This document shows, piece by piece, positions 6,184-7,507 of a stretch of DNA of 7,507 bases; the stretch's first letter is position 1; the number at the start of each line of letters is the position of its first letter. The translations under genes were made by a program, and so were the position numbers. Origin of the DNA: CAZAQS01 sp964486825 (lineage in GTDB: Bacteria; Chloroflexota; Anaerolineae; Anaerolineales; UBA4823). Location of the stretch: assembly GCA_964486825.1 (NCBI GenBank), contig CAZAQS010000233.1, positions 1 through 7,507 on the forward strand, written 5' to 3'. Below the pieces are notes generated by a model. The model saw only the letters and a list, made by a program, of their open reading frames with translations. It made no database searches and had not been told where the DNA came from.

Positions 6184-7507
6184 GAGATAGTAGTCGAAGT
6201 CGTGCTCGGTGCGCACCTTGCGCCGGATCACGAAGATATGCGCCGGCACCGTTTCAGGGTCGAGCTCTACATAGTTGCTCATGCCATGCCAGAGATAACG
6301 GGCGTCGGTCAGCAAATCGTGGGCCTGGTACGGTTGGCGCATATTGATGCCCATTTCTTCCAGGGGCAGCGTGATAAATCCAGATTGTTTGTAATGGGGA
6401 TCAAGGTTGACCACTACCAGCACCTGGTTCGTCCTATCCGGGCTGCTCTTGGAATAGGCGATGATCTGCTCGTTATCTACCTCGTGGAAGCGCAGTTTGT
6501 GATTTCCATGGAAGGCTGGATTTTCGCGCCGGATCTCATTCACCTGGGAGATCAGCTTCTGTATGCTGTAGGTCTGCTCGATATCCCAATACCTGATCTC
6601 ATACTTCTCCGAATCCAGGTATTCCTCTCGCCCCGGCGCCAGGGGGGCGTTTTCGCATAGCTCGAAGGCCGGTCCGTAGATACCGTAGCTGGGGCCCAAG
6701 GTGGCCGCCAGGATAAAGCGCGCCATAAAAGCTGGGCGCCCACCGAACTGCAGGTACTCGGGCAAGATATCCGGGGTATTAGGCCACAGGTTCGGCCCTG
6801 TATACTCACGCACTTCGGTCTGTGTCAGCTCTGTGAGATATTGGGTCAGTTCCCACCTGGTATTTCGCCAGGGGAAGTAGTTGTACGACTGGGTGAAGCC
6901 ACGCTTTGCCAGGCCATAAAGAGCCGCAGGACGTGTGAAAGCTTCGGAAAGGAAGATAGCCTCAGGGTAATTGCGTTTGATCTCACCAATCAGCCACTCC
7001 CAAAAGATGAACGGTTTGGTATGCGGGTTATCCACCCGGAAGATCCGCACGCCCTGCTCTGCCCAGAATTGCACGATGCTGAGCAGCTCCGTCCAGAGCT
7101 CGCGCCACTGAGCGGTCTCGAAGTCGAAAGGGTAAATGTCCTGGTACTTTTTGGGAGGGTTTTCTGCGTACTGGATGGTCCCATCCGGCCGTTGGCGGAA
7201 CCACTCCGGGTGTTCGCTTATGTAGGGATGATCAGGAGCGCACTGGAAGGCGATATCCAACGCTACCTCGATCTCGTACTTCCTGGCCTGCTCGACTAAA
7301 TGCCGGAAATCCTCCAATGTCCCCAATTGCGGGTGTATGGATTTATGCCCGCCCTCGTCAGAGCCGATCGCCCAGGGGCTGCCAGGGTCATCCGGGCCAA
7401 CCACGGTGGTGTTATTGGGCCCCTTGCGGAAGCTGCGCCCGATCGGGTGGATCGGCGGCAGGTAGAGGACGTCGAAGCCCATCGCGGCCACCGCCGGCAG
7501 CCGCCCC
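6181..7507 (-). CDS. glgE: Alpha-1,4-glucan:maltose-1-phosphate maltosyltransferase GlgE (partial, N-terminus outside window)
   Basis: GlgE is a cytoplasmic GH13 enzyme that transfers maltosyl units from alpha-maltose 1-phosphate to alpha-1,4-glucan chains. The visible 442 codons cover the catalytic barrel and the C-terminal beta domain. The family normally has about 650-700 residues, so roughly a third lies past the right edge. The frame stays open to base 7507 (GRLPAVAAMGFD), so the GTG at 7489-7491 is an internal codon and not the start. Counting from that GTG, the hallmarks are GFDVLYLPPIHPIG (5-18), RKGPNN (22-27), SPWAIG (38-43), ENPPKKYQDIYPFDFE (110-125) and RVDNPHTKP (152-160). Asp154 is the expected nucleophile and Glu183 in SEAFT the acid/base, 29 residues apart as in characterised GlgE. 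Asp241 in NTPDILPEYLQ is the likely third carboxylate. The C-terminal WHGMSNYVELDP and AHIF also fit. The tail ends in TEHDFDYYL. Other glucan genes may lie upstream, beyond the window. Confidence 0.96.
   Translation of the reverse strand, partial: GRLPAVAAMGFDVLYLPPIHPIGRSFRKGPNNTTVVGPDDPGSPWAIGSDEGGHKSIHPQLGTLEDFRHLVEQARKYEIEVALDIAFQCAPDHPYISEHPEWFRQRPDGTIQYAENPPKKYQDIYPFDFETAQWRELWTELLSIVQFWAEQGVRIFRVDNPHTKPFIFWEWLIGEIKRNYPEAIFLSEAFTRPAALYGLAKRGFTQSYNYFPWRNTRWELTQYLTELTQTEVREYTGPNLWPNTPDILPEYLQFGGRPAFMARFILAATLGPSYGIYGPAFELCENAPLAPGREEYLDSEKYEIRYWDIEQTYSIQKLISQVNEIRRENPAFHGNHKLRFHEVDNEQIIAYSKSSPDRTNQVLVVVNLDPHYKQSGFITLPLEEMGINMRQPYQAHDLLTDARYLWHGMSNYVELDPETVPAHIFVIRRKVRTEHDFDYYL

Noticed and set aside
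6202..6660. 152-codon plus-strand open frame opposite glgE (and a similar one at 6841-7299)
   Set aside because: Both are mirror frames of a strongly conserved GlgE coding region, with no ribosome site or domain.
7489..7491. GTG as the glgE start codon
   Set aside because: The frame remains open to the window edge with family-like residues (GRLPAVAAMGFD), and starting here would remove the N-terminal domains.

Overview
The window looks like a chromosomal segment of a bacterium with mid-to-high GC. The best guess is a member of Chloroflexota (Anaerolineae-like). This rests on the gene mix (a GufA-type ZIP transporter, a GlgE maltosyltransferase, a DUF2270 membrane protein and a CWH43/PGAP2IP-like membrane nuclease-fold protein) and on the style of the dispersed palindromes. 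It is an inference and was not tested by any search. There are no phage, IS, CRISPR or RNA genes that I can support.

Layout from left to right. Positions 1-77 hold the last codons of a plus-strand gene. A ZIP-family metal transporter (103-915, minus) follows. It is divergent from a MerR-type regulator with two MerR helix-turn-helix domains in one chain (1059-1817, plus). Related GTAGAGAC palindromes sit on both sides of this regulator: one hairpin at 940-969, and a more complex cluster at 1811-1869 that contains the regulator's stop codon. An extended -10 promoter (1870-1878) directly abuts the second cluster. It probably drives a two-gene unit: a 674-residue protein with about 13 membrane segments and a C-terminal endonuclease/exonuclease/phosphatase-fold domain (1928-3952), then an overlapping MFS permease of the OFA (oxalate/formate antiporter-like) type (3942-5288).

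The right part is on the minus strand. It holds a DUF2270 membrane protein (5317-6039) that converges on the MFS gene, and the C-terminal two thirds of GlgE (6181-7507), whose N-terminus lies beyond the right edge. GlgE extends alpha-glucan chains from maltose 1-phosphate, so alpha-glucan or trehalose metabolism genes may lie beyond that edge.

The points most worth a second look are the bacterial CWH43/PGAP2IP-like protein, the tandem MerR architecture, and the palindrome family that brackets the regulator and touches its stop codon and the next promoter. I saw no clearly new defence or mobile system. No gene-free stretch exceeds 300 bases; the longest are 916-1058 and 6040-6180, and their contents are listed.
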